Source: Mesorhizobium ciceri biovar biserrulae WSM1271
Lineage (GTDB): Bacteria; Pseudomonadota; Alphaproteobacteria; Rhizobiales; Rhizobiaceae
Direction of reading: 5' to 3'
Length of the DNA: 64,000 nt
Assembly: GCF_000185905.1 (NCBI RefSeq)
Contig: NC_014923.1
Coordinates: 4,921,501-4,985,500 of the forward strand
Shown: positions 8,245 to 16,895 of the stretch, piece by piece
How positions within the stretch are numbered: the stretch's first letter is position 1
Layout of the letters: each line of letters begins with the position of its first letter
Notes under the pieces: generated by a model
What the model was told of the DNA's origin: nothing
Seen by the model: the letters and a program-made list of their open reading frames with translations, nothing else
The model's database searches: none
Program-made: the position numbers and the translations under genes

Positions 8245-8598
8245 CACTCGCTCATCGACAACTATCCGAACCATTGCTGGGTACAGCCGATATATCGGCT
8301 TGTGCCAGGCGATATCTTGGTGCAATCCTCATGTTGCACTTCTGCAACAGTATTAACGAAACCCTACCGCGCGAAAGCGGAATTAACTCAAACTGAAGGT
8401 TTTCGCCCCGCAGGCCGCCCCAATCGGCTAAGTTTGACTCGAACTGAACGCAGTTTCGCACAAGGCAATCGGGCTTTGTAAAAGACGATCAAAAAAATGT
8501 CGTATTTACAAATACTTAATTGTCCCTGGGTGTGAAATGAACAGATCAGGCCTGATCCACATCAATGGATCGCAGCTTGAAAGGGTGGACATTCGCTT
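8245..8598. other. AT-richer intergenic region with three dyads
   Basis: 354 bases with no convincing gene. It holds a perfect 16-base palindrome at 8285-8300 (AGCCGATATATCGGCT), a dyad TGTTGCA-CTTC-TGCAACA at 8332-8349, and a long inverted repeat TTTGTAAA (8475-8482) with TTTACAAA (8505-8512). These look like regulator binding sites upstream of the small gene at 8599. No specific regulator can be named. Confidence 0.55.
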
Positions 8599-8856
8599 AT
8601 GGAACATGGTGTCAACGACATCGACGCGCTGGTCAGGGAAGAAAAACGCTTGACCGCCGTGGAAAGCCACAGCGAGGCCTGGGCGGAAGGTCTCTCCGCC
8701 GGGATAGAGCCCGAGATCATTGCCGAAGCAGCGCTCGAAACAGCCTTCGGCGAGATGTTGCGTGCCAATGGCGAGACCTCGGCCCTTGCCCTGCTCGACC
8801 GTATGCGTGAAAAGGTGATTGCTGGCGCCTTCGAACCTGAACGGCTGCGGCACTGA
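8599..8856 (+). CDS. small conserved-looking hypothetical protein, 85 residues
   Basis: The protein begins MEHGVNDIDALVREEKRLTA and is predicted mostly helical and acidic (WAEGLSAGIEPEIIAEAAL, then TALALLDRMREKV-like helix). There is no signal peptide or membrane segment. I do not recognise a family. Its amphipathic helices suggest a small dimeric or adaptor protein. The gene sits downstream of the dyad-rich region and 70 bases before a secreted-protein gene; the two may be cotranscribed. Confidence 0.65.
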   Translation: MEHGVNDIDALVREEKRLTAVESHSEAWAEGLSAGIEPEIIAEAALETAFGEMLRANGETSALALLDRMREKVIAGAFEPERLRH

Positions 8857-8926
8857 ACCGACGTCCGGTTCTTTGACGGCAATATGCCGCTCGGGCGTCA
8901 TGCCCGTAAGCAGGGAGAAACGGGCA

Positions 8927-9712
8927 GTGAGTTTTTCGATGTCAGGCAAGCCGCGTGGCTTGGTCCTTCGCATCTCTTTCGCCGCTTGCTGTGCCGCGAT
9001 TCCCCTGGTTGTGTGTCTCGCGAGCAGCCCCGCCTATGCGCTGAGCGAAATCAAGCGCGAAGAGCTCCCCCCGACGGTCACGCCGCCGGCCGACGACATG
9101 TCGCCCCCCGGAAGCACCGTGCCAATGCCCAACCCGGTCGGGACGCCGCCGCCGTCTAGCCAGCCGACTGCTCCTGCCGAAGCCGAGCCGGACAGTCCGG
9201 CGGATGGCGGCGTGACCAGGCCACGCGTCGATCCGGACACGCCGGTGCCCGAGGTCATCTACGATCTCGGCAAGCTGCCGGAACCAGTGCGGCGCATGCA
9301 TGATTTGATCGTCGAAGCCTGCAAGGGCGGCGATATCGAAAAGTTGCGGCCGTTGATCGGCACGGGCGACAACACAACGCAATTGTCCCTAACCGACATT
9401 GATGGCGATGCCGTCGCCTTCCTCAAGGGCCTCTCGGGAGACCCGGACGGCCAGGAAATCCTGGCCATCCTGGAGGAGGTGCTTGATGCCGGCTACGTCC
9501 ACCTCGATGCCGGCACGCCACAAGAGCTCTATGTGTGGCCGTATTTCTTCGCCCTCCCGCTGGACAAGCTGGACGCCAAGCAGCGGGTCGAACTGTTCAA
9601 GATCGTCACCGCTGGCGATTTCGACGACATGAAGCAGTTCGGCGCCTATATTTTCTATCGCGTCGGTATCACCCCTAGCGGACAGTGGTCATTCTTCGTC
9701 GCCGGGGATTGA
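8927..9712 (+). CDS. exported protein with Pro-rich linker, unknown function
   Basis: About 261 residues from GTG at 8927, chosen because CAGGGAGAAAC lies about nine bases upstream; ATG at 8939 is the alternative. The N-terminus is a signal peptide (LRISFAACCAAIPLVVC, cleavage probably after AYA). A linker rich in Pro, Thr and Glu follows (PPTVTPPADDMSPPG and similar, about 45-100). A globular domain of about 150 residues follows, containing PEPVRRMHDLIVEACKGGD and LYVWPYFFALPLDKL. I do not recognise a named domain, but the layout is that of a periplasmic or lipid-free secreted protein. It is convergent with pyrC. Confidence 0.8.
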   Translation: MSFSMSGKPRGLVLRISFAACCAAIPLVVCLASSPAYALSEIKREELPPTVTPPADDMSPPGSTVPMPNPVGTPPPSSQPTAPAEAEPDSPADGGVTRPRVDPDTPVPEVIYDLGKLPEPVRRMHDLIVEACKGGDIEKLRPLIGTGDNTTQLSLTDIDGDAVAFLKGLSGDPDGQEILAILEEVLDAGYVHLDAGTPQELYVWPYFFALPLDKLDAKQRVELFKIVTAGDFDDMKQFGAYIFYRVGITPSGQWSFFVAGD

Positions 9713-9716
9713 GAGC

Positions 9717-9746
9717 GGCTCTTCCCACCCACGGGGGTAGGGAGCC
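9717..9746. terminator. possible hairpin between convergent genes
   Basis: GGCTC at 9717-9721 pairs with GAGCC at 9742-9746, with further imperfect pairing of CCCACCC to GGGGTAGGG inside. It lies between the ends of a plus-strand and a minus-strand gene. No T-run follows on either strand, so this is only a weak terminator candidate. Confidence 0.35.
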
Positions 9747-11071
9747 TAGCGGGGCAATGCCTCAGAAAACTCCACCGCCCTACCCTGGCTTGGCGTGGCG
9801 ATCTCGCCTTCCCACATCACGCGGCGGCCGCGAATGACGGTGCCGACCGGCCAGCCGACCACTTCTCTCCCGTCATAAGGCGTCCAGCCGGCTTTCGAGC
9901 CGGCCTGCGCATTGGTGATGGTCTGGCGCCGCTTCATATCGACGATGGTGAAGTCGGCCTCGTAGCCGGCAGCGATGCGGCCCTTTCTCGCCATGCCGAA
10001 GATCCGCTGCGGGCCGTGGCTAGACAGGTCGACAAAGCGCTGCAAGGTCAGCCGGCCGGCATTGACGTGGTCGAGCATGATCGGCACCAGCGTCTGCACG
10101 CCGGTCATCCCCGACGGTGAGGCCGGATAGGGCTTTGCCTTCTCGGCCAGCGTGTGCGGCGCGTGGTCGGAGCCGAGCACATCGACGATGCCTTGCGCAA
10201 TGCCATGCCAGACGCCATCGCGATGGCGCGCGGCACGCACCGGCGGGTTCATCTGGATCAGCGTGCCAAGCCTGAGATAGTCGTCGGCGCTCAGCGTCAA
10301 ATGATGTGGCGTCGCCTCGCAGGTCGCGACATCCTTGTGTTGTTCGAGGAACACAATCTCCTCGGCGGTCGAGATGTGTAGAACATGGATGCGGGCACGG
10401 GCGTTTCGCGCAATGCGTACCAGCCGTTCGGTACAGCGCAAGGCGGCGATCTCGTCGCGCCAGACAGGGTGCGATGCCGGGTCGCCTTCGATGCGTTCGC
10501 CAAGGCGCTCGCGCAGCCGGAATTCGTCTTCCGAATGAAAGGCGGCGCGCCGGCGCGTGTTTCTCAGGATCGACGCCACGCCCTCGTCATCCTCGACCAG
10601 CAGGTCGCCAGTGGACGAGCCCATGAAAACCTTGATCCCGGCCGCACCCGGCAGCCGCTCAAGCTCGCCGACATCCCCGGCATTCTCGCGGGTGCCGCCG
10701 ACCCAGAAGGCGAAATCGCAATGCATGCGCCCCGTGCCGCGCCGGACCTTGTCGGCAAGCGCTGCCTCGCTGGTGGTCAGCGGATTGGTGTTGGGCATCT
10801 CGAACACGGCGGTGACGCCGCCAAGCACGGCAGCGCGCGAACCCGTTTCCAAATCTTCCTTGTGCTCCAGTCCCGGCTCGCGAAAATGCACCTGGCTGTC
10901 GACGACACCCGGCAGGATATGCAGGCCGCGGCAGTCGATCGTCTCGCCGGCCGAGGCCTGGCGGAGATCGCCGATGGCAGCGATGCGCCCGTCCTTCACG
11001 CCGATGTCGCGAGCCCCTTCGCCGTCATGGTTGACCACTGTGCCGCCTGTCAGGATGAGGTCGTAGATCAT
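9746..11071 (-). CDS. pyrC: dihydroorotase, class I type
   Basis: A 441-residue cyclic amidohydrolase. It begins MIYDLILTGGTVVNHDGEG and carries PGVVDSQVHFREPG, with the first two metal histidines of a class I dihydroorotase replaced by the unusual Q-V-H-F pattern. FHSEDEFRLRERL, HILHISTAEE-like VLHISTAEE, ATPHHL and GSDHAPH follow. It should cyclise carbamoyl-aspartate to dihydroorotate in pyrimidine synthesis, or be a paralogous amidohydrolase (allantoinase or dihydropyrimidinase-like). ATG at 11071 is preferred over ATG at 11077 because AAGAGAG lies seven bases before it. pyrE lies about 22 kb away in the same window. Confidence 0.85.
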   Translation of the reverse strand: MIYDLILTGGTVVNHDGEGARDIGVKDGRIAAIGDLRQASAGETIDCRGLHILPGVVDSQVHFREPGLEHKEDLETGSRAAVLGGVTAVFEMPNTNPLTTSEAALADKVRRGTGRMHCDFAFWVGGTRENAGDVGELERLPGAAGIKVFMGSSTGDLLVEDDEGVASILRNTRRRAAFHSEDEFRLRERLGERIEGDPASHPVWRDEIAALRCTERLVRIARNARARIHVLHISTAEEIVFLEQHKDVATCEATPHHLTLSADDYLRLGTLIQMNPPVRAARHRDGVWHGIAQGIVDVLGSDHAPHTLAEKAKPYPASPSGMTGVQTLVPIMLDHVNAGRLTLQRFVDLSSHGPQRIFGMARKGRIAAGYEADFTIVDMKRRQTITNAQAGSKAGWTPYDGREVVGWPVGTVIRGRRVMWEGEIATPSQGRAVEFSEALPR

Positions 11072-11152
11072 GGCCATGCTCTCTTGCGGGGGGAGTGCCA
11101 GCGGCTTACGTAAAGGCCGACCATTTTGCAAGATCAGGTTGCTTTTCCGCCC

Positions 11153-12013
11153 ATGCCCTGTGCCCAGCTCAAAGACCGCGCCCTCATTTCCGTATCAGGT
11201 CCGGATGCCGAGCATTTTTTGCAGAACATCCTGACCACCGATCTCGACATCCTGGCTCCCGGCGAAGCCAAACCCGGTGCGCTGCTGACGCCGCAAGGCA
11301 AGATCCTGTTCGATTTCCTGATCTCCCGCACCGGCGAGAATGCATTCCGGCTCGAATGCCGTGCCGACATATCGGACGATTTCGTACGCCGGCTGACGCT
11401 CTACAAACTGCGCGCCAAGGTCGAGATTACCAAATCCGATCAGGCGTTTGTCACCGTCGCGTGGGGACATGAATCAACACCCTCACAATCTGATTCAACG
11501 GCGGCCGCCGACACACGCTTTCCGAAGGGTGCCGTCACGCGTTCCTATGGCGAAACGGATGAGCCCGGCGATCTTGCCGCGTGGCAAGCCTTCCGCATTG
11601 TCGGCGGCATTGCCGAAAGCGGCAGCGACTACCAACTCGGAGACGCCTTCCCCCACGATGTGCTGCTGGACGAAACCGGCGGCATCGGCTTCAAGAAGGG
11701 CTGCTATGTCGGCCAGGAGGTCGTCTCGCGCATGCAGCATCGCGGCACGGCCAGGCGGCGCGTGCTGATTGCATCGGCCGACAGGCCCCTGCCCGCGCCC
11801 GGCACCGAGCTGACCGTCGCAGGCAGGCCGGTTGGCACGCTCGGCTCGACCGTAGACACGACCGGTCTGGCCATTGCGCGCATCGACCGGGTCAAGGCGG
11901 CGCTCGATGCCGGCCAGCCGATCATGGCCGGGGACGTTCCGTTAACGCTGGCCATTCCCGGTTGGGCAAAATTCGCCTTCCCGCAGGAAGCCGTCAGCGC
12001 GGAGGAGGCCTGA
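11153..12013 (+). CDS. ygfZ: YgfZ/GcvT-like folate-binding Fe-S cluster repair protein
   Basis: About 286 residues. The diagnostic motif KGCYVGQEVVSRMQHRG lies near residue 182, and the fold is that of a GcvT (aminomethyltransferase) relative that uses tetrahydrofolate to maintain certain iron-sulfur enzymes. The N-terminal domain (ISVSGPDAEHFLQNILTTDL) also matches. The start is uncertain: ATG at 11153 is chosen, while a TTG at 11126 would add nine residues. The stop overlaps the next gene start as TGATG, so the two are coupled. It is divergent from pyrC. Confidence 0.9.
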   Translation: MPCAQLKDRALISVSGPDAEHFLQNILTTDLDILAPGEAKPGALLTPQGKILFDFLISRTGENAFRLECRADISDDFVRRLTLYKLRAKVEITKSDQAFVTVAWGHESTPSQSDSTAAADTRFPKGAVTRSYGETDEPGDLAAWQAFRIVGGIAESGSDYQLGDAFPHDVLLDETGGIGFKKGCYVGQEVVSRMQHRGTARRRVLIASADRPLPAPGTELTVAGRPVGTLGSTVDTTGLAIARIDRVKAALDAGQPIMAGDVPLTLAIPGWAKFAFPQEAVSAEEA

Positions 12014-12648
12014 TGGCGGCCGACCGCGTCGGCGCGCCGGCACGCGCCTGGCAGCGCATGCTGTCGGGCCGCCGGCTCGATTTGCTCGACCCCTCGCCGC
12101 TCGACATCGAGATTTCGGACATTGCGCACGGGCTCGCCCGCGTTGCCCGCTGGAACGGCCAGACCAGCGGCGAGCATGCGTTTTCGGTCGCCCAGCACTC
12201 GCTGCTGGTCGAAGCGCTGTTCTGCGACCTGGTGCCCGAGGCTTCGGCCGACGCCCGGCTGGCGGCCCTGCTGCACGACGCCCCCGAATATGTCATCGGC
12301 GACATGATCTCGCCGTTCAAATCGGTGATGGGCGGCAGCTACAAGGATTGTGAGTTACGGCTGCAGCGCGCCATCCATCTGCGCTTCTCGCTGCCTCCGG
12401 AACCAAGTGCTGCGCTGCGCAAGGAGATCAAGCGCGCCGACCAGATCGCCGCCTATTTCGAGGCAACGCTGCTCGCCGGCTTTTCGACCGCCGAGGCGAC
12501 CGAGTTCTTCGGCCGTCCGCGCGGCTTCAATGCCGACCGCTTCGATTTCACGCCACGTTCGGTGACCTGGGCGCAGAACGCGTTTCTGAAACGGTTTTCG
12601 GCGATCGAGACGTCGCGGCATCAGGTTTCGGCGACCGCAATCGGCTAA
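12013..12648 (+). CDS. YfbR-like HD-domain hydrolase
   Basis: A 211-residue HD-superfamily metal-dependent phosphohydrolase. The metal ligands are visible as GEHAFSVAQHS (H55, H62) and LLHDAPEYVIGDM (H88, D89). The later KRADQIAAYFEA helix is typical of 5'-deoxynucleotidase-like proteins (YfbR/HDDC2 group). The start is the ATG overlapping the ygfZ stop. The TAA stop codon lies inside the palindromic repeat that follows, so the repeat supplies the end of the gene. Confidence 0.88.
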   Translation: MAADRVGAPARAWQRMLSGRRLDLLDPSPLDIEISDIAHGLARVARWNGQTSGEHAFSVAQHSLLVEALFCDLVPEASADARLAALLHDAPEYVIGDMISPFKSVMGGSYKDCELRLQRAIHLRFSLPPEPSAALRKEIKRADQIAAYFEATLLAGFSTAEATEFFGRPRGFNADRFDFTPRSVTWAQNAFLKRFSAIETSRHQVSATAIG

Positions 12649-12746
12649 AGCGCGTCGCGCTGAAACGGATTCACGCGACGCGCTTTAGGTCTTTTTATGC
12701 ATGTCATTCCCCCAAAACCGAGGTCACTTTTGGGCGACATGCATTA
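12645..12746. repeat. rhizobial intergenic palindromic repeat, copy B (inverted)
   Basis: Contains CTAAAGCGCGTCGCG mirrored by CGCGACGCGCTTTAGG (outer dyad), then CCCCCAAAACCGAGG with CACTTTTGGGCG (second dyad). It is the reverse complement of the element at 8141-8244 with scattered substitutions. The stop codon of the upstream HD gene is formed by the first bases of the repeat. Confidence 0.8.
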
Positions 12747-12809
12747 AAACGCTAAATTAACCAGCGGCGACCACAGTAGCTTGTTCGATCACGGTCCGCA
12801 GGCGCGCTC

Positions 12810-14951
12810 ATGCCCGTCGCTGATGCCAAGGATGGTTCGGCCGTCCCGAAACGGGAGGCCGAAGGCATGGACCGCTCCCGCCACATGGAAGACGAACTGC
12901 GGGAGCAGAACCAACGCTTTTCGGCTGCGGTCGAGAACATGTCGCACGGCCTGTGCATGTTCGACGCCGACGAGCGGATGATCATCTGCAACGGCAACTA
13001 CCTAAACATCTTTTGCCTCGACGCCAGGGTGATAAGGCCCGGCATCCGGTTCCTCGACATTCTGCGCCACAGCGTCGATATCGGCGTCGCCTCGCAAACC
13101 GCCGACGAACTCTACGCCATCCGCAAGCCCTATATCGATCAGGCAAAGCCCTCGACCTACGAAGAAACACTGTCGGACGGCCGCATCGTCAGCATCTCGC
13201 ACCGCCCTCTGGCTCTGGGCGGCTGGGTTTCGATCTATGAAGACATCACCGAGCAGCGCCGCGCGCAAGAGGATCTCAAGGAGCAGCACCGCCGCTTCGA
13301 CGCAGCGCTCGCCAACATGTCGCAAGGCTTGCTGATGTATGACGCCGACGGCAAGATGATCGTGCGAAACCGGCGTTTTCTGGAGCTCTACAAGGTCACC
13401 CCGGCGGATTTTCCGCTTGGAACGACGCACCGCGACGCGCTCGAACGGTTGCTGGAACTCGGCATCTATACGAAGATCGATGTCGACAGCGAAGTCGCCA
13501 AGACCGAAGCCTGTCTGGCGGCGGCAAAAATGCATTCGGCCTATCGGCATCTTACCGACGGCAGGACGGTTTTGGTCACACGTCGGCCGATGGATGGCGG
13601 CGGCTGGGTGGTGACCTTCGACGACGTCACCGAACGTCGCCGCACCGAAGAGCGCATGACCCATCTTGCGCATCACGACACGCTGACGGGATTGCCCAAC
13701 CGCTCGATGTTTCGCGAACGGCTCGACCTTGCGCTGGAGGACACGGCGGCCACGCCGCTGGCGATCTTCTCGCTCGATCTCGATCGCTTCAAGGCAGTCA
13801 ACGACACCTGGGGACATCCGGCCGGCGACTGGCTGCTGAAGACCGTGGCCGAGCGGCTGCAGCGCTGCCTGCATAATGAAAACGACGTCGTTGCCCGCTT
13901 CGGCGGCGACGAATTCGTCATCATCCAGTTCAATTTCAAGGGCATTGCCAATGCTGAAAAACTCGCGAAGCGCATCGTCGAGACAATCGGAAAACCGTTC
14001 CGCGACAAGAGCCGCGAGATGCATATCGGCATCAGCCTGGGCATCGCGGTTTTCCCCGACGACGGCGGAGACGCCGACACGCTGCTGAGGAACGCCGATA
14101 CAGCGCTTTACCGGGCGAAGAGCGAAGGCCGCAATCTGTATCGCTTCTTCGAACCCGGAATGGACGCAATGGTACAGGCACGGCGTGCGTTGGAGGTCGA
14201 CCTCGGGACCGCACTGTCGCGCCAGGAATTCGACCTCGATTTCCAACCCATCATGAACATCGCCTCCGGCGAGATCGTCGGCGCGGAAGCCTTGATGCGC
14301 TGGCATTCCCCAGAACGTGGCATGGTGGCGCCGGACAGCTTCATTCCGGTCGCCGAAGAAACCGGATTGATCGTGCCGCTTGGAGAATGGGCGCTGAGGA
14401 AAGCCTGCACGGCGGCGGCACGGTGGCCCGCCGGCCTGCGCGTCGCGGTCAATGTCTCGGCCGTGCAACTTAAAAGCGGCAGCTTCGCCCGCAGCGTCAT
14501 CTCGGCGCTGGCTTTCTCCGGCGTGCCAGCCGGTCGGTTGGAACTGGAGATCACCGAAACCGTGCTGATGGACGAAAGCGAGGTGGTGCTAAGGACGCTG
14601 CGGCAGTTGCGCGAACTCGGCATCCGCATCGCGCTGGACGATTTCGGCACCGGCTATTCGTCGCTCGGCTACCTCAGGCGTTTTCCTGTCGACAAGATCA
14701 AGATCGACCGTTCGTTCATCCACGATTTGGGCAATCGCGACACCGCGGCGATCGTTCGCACCGTCATCGGGCTGGGTGCCGAGCTTGGCATCACTGTCAC
14801 CGCCGAGGGGGTCGAGACCGAGGTGCAACTCGACATCCTGCGCAGCAATGGCTGCACCGAGGCGCAGGGCTTTCTGATCGGCGCGCCGTCACAGGCGGCC
14901 GAGATCCAGCGTCTGTTGAGATCCCGGGCGCCGCACAGCCAGACCGGCTAG
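12810..14951 (+). CDS. PAS-PAS-GGDEF-EAL cyclic-di-GMP protein
   Basis: 713 residues with no membrane segment or signal peptide. Two consecutive PAS domains (about 30-145 and 155-275; each begins FSAAVENMSHGLCMFD or FDAALANMSQGLLMYD) are followed by GGDEF (about 285-440; RFGGDEF at 363-369, intact active site) and EAL (about 455-705; GAEALMRW, EITETVLMD, LDDFGTGYSSLGYL and EGVET all present). The protein could therefore both make and break c-di-GMP, controlled by a cytoplasmic signal sensed by the PAS pair. The near repetition of the two PAS domains suggests internal duplication. It is a single-gene unit with its own promoter region after repeat copy B. Confidence 0.93.
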   Translation: MPVADAKDGSAVPKREAEGMDRSRHMEDELREQNQRFSAAVENMSHGLCMFDADERMIICNGNYLNIFCLDARVIRPGIRFLDILRHSVDIGVASQTADELYAIRKPYIDQAKPSTYEETLSDGRIVSISHRPLALGGWVSIYEDITEQRRAQEDLKEQHRRFDAALANMSQGLLMYDADGKMIVRNRRFLELYKVTPADFPLGTTHRDALERLLELGIYTKIDVDSEVAKTEACLAAAKMHSAYRHLTDGRTVLVTRRPMDGGGWVVTFDDVTERRRTEERMTHLAHHDTLTGLPNRSMFRERLDLALEDTAATPLAIFSLDLDRFKAVNDTWGHPAGDWLLKTVAERLQRCLHNENDVVARFGGDEFVIIQFNFKGIANAEKLAKRIVETIGKPFRDKSREMHIGISLGIAVFPDDGGDADTLLRNADTALYRAKSEGRNLYRFFEPGMDAMVQARRALEVDLGTALSRQEFDLDFQPIMNIASGEIVGAEALMRWHSPERGMVAPDSFIPVAEETGLIVPLGEWALRKACTAAARWPAGLRVAVNVSAVQLKSGSFARSVISALAFSGVPAGRLELEITETVLMDESEVVLRTLRQLRELGIRIALDDFGTGYSSLGYLRRFPVDKIKIDRSFIHDLGNRDTAAIVRTVIGLGAELGITVTAEGVETEVQLDILRSNGCTEAQGFLIGAPSQAAEIQRLLRSRAPHSQTG

Positions 14952-14962
14952 GCCGGCCATCG

Positions 14963-15889
14963 TCAATGCAGCGTCTCGATGTACTTTTCGTGGAAGCTGA
15001 CATAGCCGGGCTCGACCACCTTGAGATGCCGCTCGATCAGCGCATGAAACCGCGGCAGTTGATGAAACGGCACGCCGGGATAGGCATGATGCTCGGCATG
15101 GAACGGCATGTTCCACGCCAGCTTGCGGACCAGCCAGTTGGTCAATGTGGTCCTGGTGTTCTCCAGCATGTTGGCGACGAACGGACAACGACCGTGCTCG
15201 GCCAAGAGATAGAGGCGCAGAAACGGCTGCCCCAACAGAGCGGGCAAAATCCAGACATAGACAAGCACCGAGAGCCGGAAATAGACGGCAAGCAGAAGGA
15301 GCACGGCATAAAAGGCAATCATGGCGCGTGCCTCGATGCGCACCTTGTCATAGCCCTTTGGCGGAACGTAGCTTTCGCGACCACGATCCGCGGCGTTGGC
15401 ATAAAGCGTCTTGATGTGGCCCCACCATAACGGGATGCCGGATATGTGGACGAGGTATTGCCGCCATGTCTCCGGCTTGGGGAACGCCAGTTCCGGGTCA
15501 TTGTCGGGATCTTGCGTGTATCGATGGTGGGCAAAGTGGAAGTAGCGGAACCAGTCCGCCGGCAGTGCGATCGCCAGGCTGCACACCCGCGCCACGAGAT
15601 CGTTCAGCCGCTGCGCCTCAAAGGCCGTGCGATGAACCGTCTCGTGCAGCAGCGTGAATAGGAACACGATGAGGAGACCTTGCGGCAGCATCAGCAGCGG
15701 CCAGAACGGCACTTTGGCGGCGATCAGCGATCCGAGGATCACGATCGCACCCCAATGAGCGGCAAGCTGAACGAGGCCCGCGGCATCAGACTTGGCGGTC
15801 AGCCGGTTGCGCTCCTCCTGCGTCAACGATGAAATTACGTCGCGATGATCCACGGGCTTCGATCCAGGCTGGGATTTGATAGAATCCAC
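14963..15889 (-). CDS. membrane fatty-acid-desaturase-family di-iron protein
   Basis: 308 residues with the three histidine clusters of membrane di-iron desaturases/hydroxylases: HETVH (82-86), HFAHHRYTQD (118-127) and HAEHH (264-268). Four or more hydrophobic segments lie between them. The substrate may be a fatty acyl chain or a small amine or sterol; the sequence alone does not say. The start is a GTG at 15889 since no in-frame ATG precedes the conserved region. It is transcribed divergently from a LysR regulator across 70 bases containing a perfect dyad, so control by that regulator is likely. Confidence 0.85.
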   Translation of the reverse strand: MDSIKSQPGSKPVDHRDVISSLTQEERNRLTAKSDAAGLVQLAAHWGAIVILGSLIAAKVPFWPLLMLPQGLLIVFLFTLLHETVHRTAFEAQRLNDLVARVCSLAIALPADWFRYFHFAHHRYTQDPDNDPELAFPKPETWRQYLVHISGIPLWWGHIKTLYANAADRGRESYVPPKGYDKVRIEARAMIAFYAVLLLLAVYFRLSVLVYVWILPALLGQPFLRLYLLAEHGRCPFVANMLENTRTTLTNWLVRKLAWNMPFHAEHHAYPGVPFHQLPRFHALIERHLKVVEPGYVSFHEKYIETLH

Positions 15890-15935
15890 TGTAGCGCATG
15901 AAAAATCTTTCCAAAAATGACGATTTCTGCGATTT

Positions 15936-15954
15936 AGATAAGCTGAACTTATCT
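15936..15954. promoter_or_regulatory. perfect dyad between desaturase and LysR genes
   Basis: AGATAAG (15936-15942), a 5-base spacer CTGAA and CTTATCT (15948-15954). The core ATAAG-N5-CTTAT fits the T-N11-A form of LysR-type binding sites. It lies 12 bases before the LysR ATG and about 50 bases from the desaturase start. Confidence 0.65.
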
Positions 15955-15965
15955 ATCCGGTGATC

Positions 15966-16877
15966 ATGGCCGTACTTCCCTCTCTCAAAGGACTTCAGGC
16001 TTTCGAGGCTGCCGCCCGTACAGGCAGCTTTGCGGGGGCGGCGGAAGAGCTTTCTGTATCGGCCGCCGCCGTCAGCCAGCTCATCCGCACCGTCGAGGAG
16101 CAGATGGACCGCAAGCTGTTCCATCGCGTCAACCGGCGCGCCGTCCTCACCGAGGCCGGCGTCGAGATGCTGCCCAGGCTGACCATGGCCTTCCAGGAGA
16201 TCGGCAGCGTCGCGCGCCAACTGGGCGGCGATGCGTTCCGCCCGCGCCTCGTGGTGTCGGTGCCGCCATCCATGGCCATGGGTTGGCTTTCGCAGCGCCT
16301 CACTGGTTTTGTCTCCAGCCATGGCGCCGTCGACATATCGCTCAGAGGCGAGGATGACCCGGTGCCGTTCGACCGTGAGTTGATCGACATCAGGCTCACT
16401 TATGGCCCGCACTATCGCGAGCACCCGACCGAGGACATCGTCCAGGACGCAGTCTATCCCGTGTGTGCACCCGGGCTGGCGGACACGATCAAACCCGAAG
16501 GCCTCGCCAGCCTGCCGCTTATCCATACCGGCTGGGGACCGACCGGTGCGTCCTTTCCGTCCTGGCACAACTGGTTCGAGGCGGCCGGCATCGAACCCGG
16601 CCGGGCAGCGCAGCGCGGCCTCTCGGCCAACTCATCGCGCGCAGCACTCGACCTTGCCATTTCGGGATTGGGCGTGGCGCTGGCGCAAGGGATCTACTGT
16701 GCCGAGGCGCTGGAGGACGGCCGACTTGTCAGGCCCCTCGCCCAAATGGTCGAGCTGCGCCAGCCCTATTGCCTGACGATCCCGGCGCGCAGCGCCAGAC
16801 GCGATGTCGTGGACGCATTTCGCCAGTGGCTGATCGACGAGTGCCGGCGCGCAGTCGGCTCGCCGGCACTGCGTTGA
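15966..16877 (+). CDS. LysR-family (GcvA-like) transcriptional regulator
   Basis: 303 residues. The N-terminal winged helix-turn-helix reads LKGLQAFEAAARTGSFAGAA and AAAVSQLIRTVEEQM. The remaining 210 residues form the effector-binding domain (PRLVVSVPPSMAMGWLSQRL, DIRLTYGPHY, HTGWGPTG, SGLGVALAQGIYC), which matches the GcvA subgroup. GcvA itself controls glycine cleavage, but the divergently placed desaturase is the more likely target here. ATG at 15966 is used; a GTG two codons upstream is also possible. Confidence 0.9.
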   Translation: MAVLPSLKGLQAFEAAARTGSFAGAAEELSVSAAAVSQLIRTVEEQMDRKLFHRVNRRAVLTEAGVEMLPRLTMAFQEIGSVARQLGGDAFRPRLVVSVPPSMAMGWLSQRLTGFVSSHGAVDISLRGEDDPVPFDRELIDIRLTYGPHYREHPTEDIVQDAVYPVCAPGLADTIKPEGLASLPLIHTGWGPTGASFPSWHNWFEAAGIEPGRAAQRGLSANSSRAALDLAISGLGVALAQGIYCAEALEDGRLVRPLAQMVELRQPYCLTIPARSARRDVVDAFRQWLIDECRRAVGSPALR

Positions 16878-16895
16878 CGCGACACGCGGCAATCG

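Noticed and set aside
10385..11113. Long plus-strand frame opposite dihydroorotase
   Set aside because: It has no family sequence or ribosome-binding site; it is a mirror of the real gene caused by high third-position GC. The same is true of long frames opposite cysS, rsh, ivd, mccB and the DUF2339 gene.
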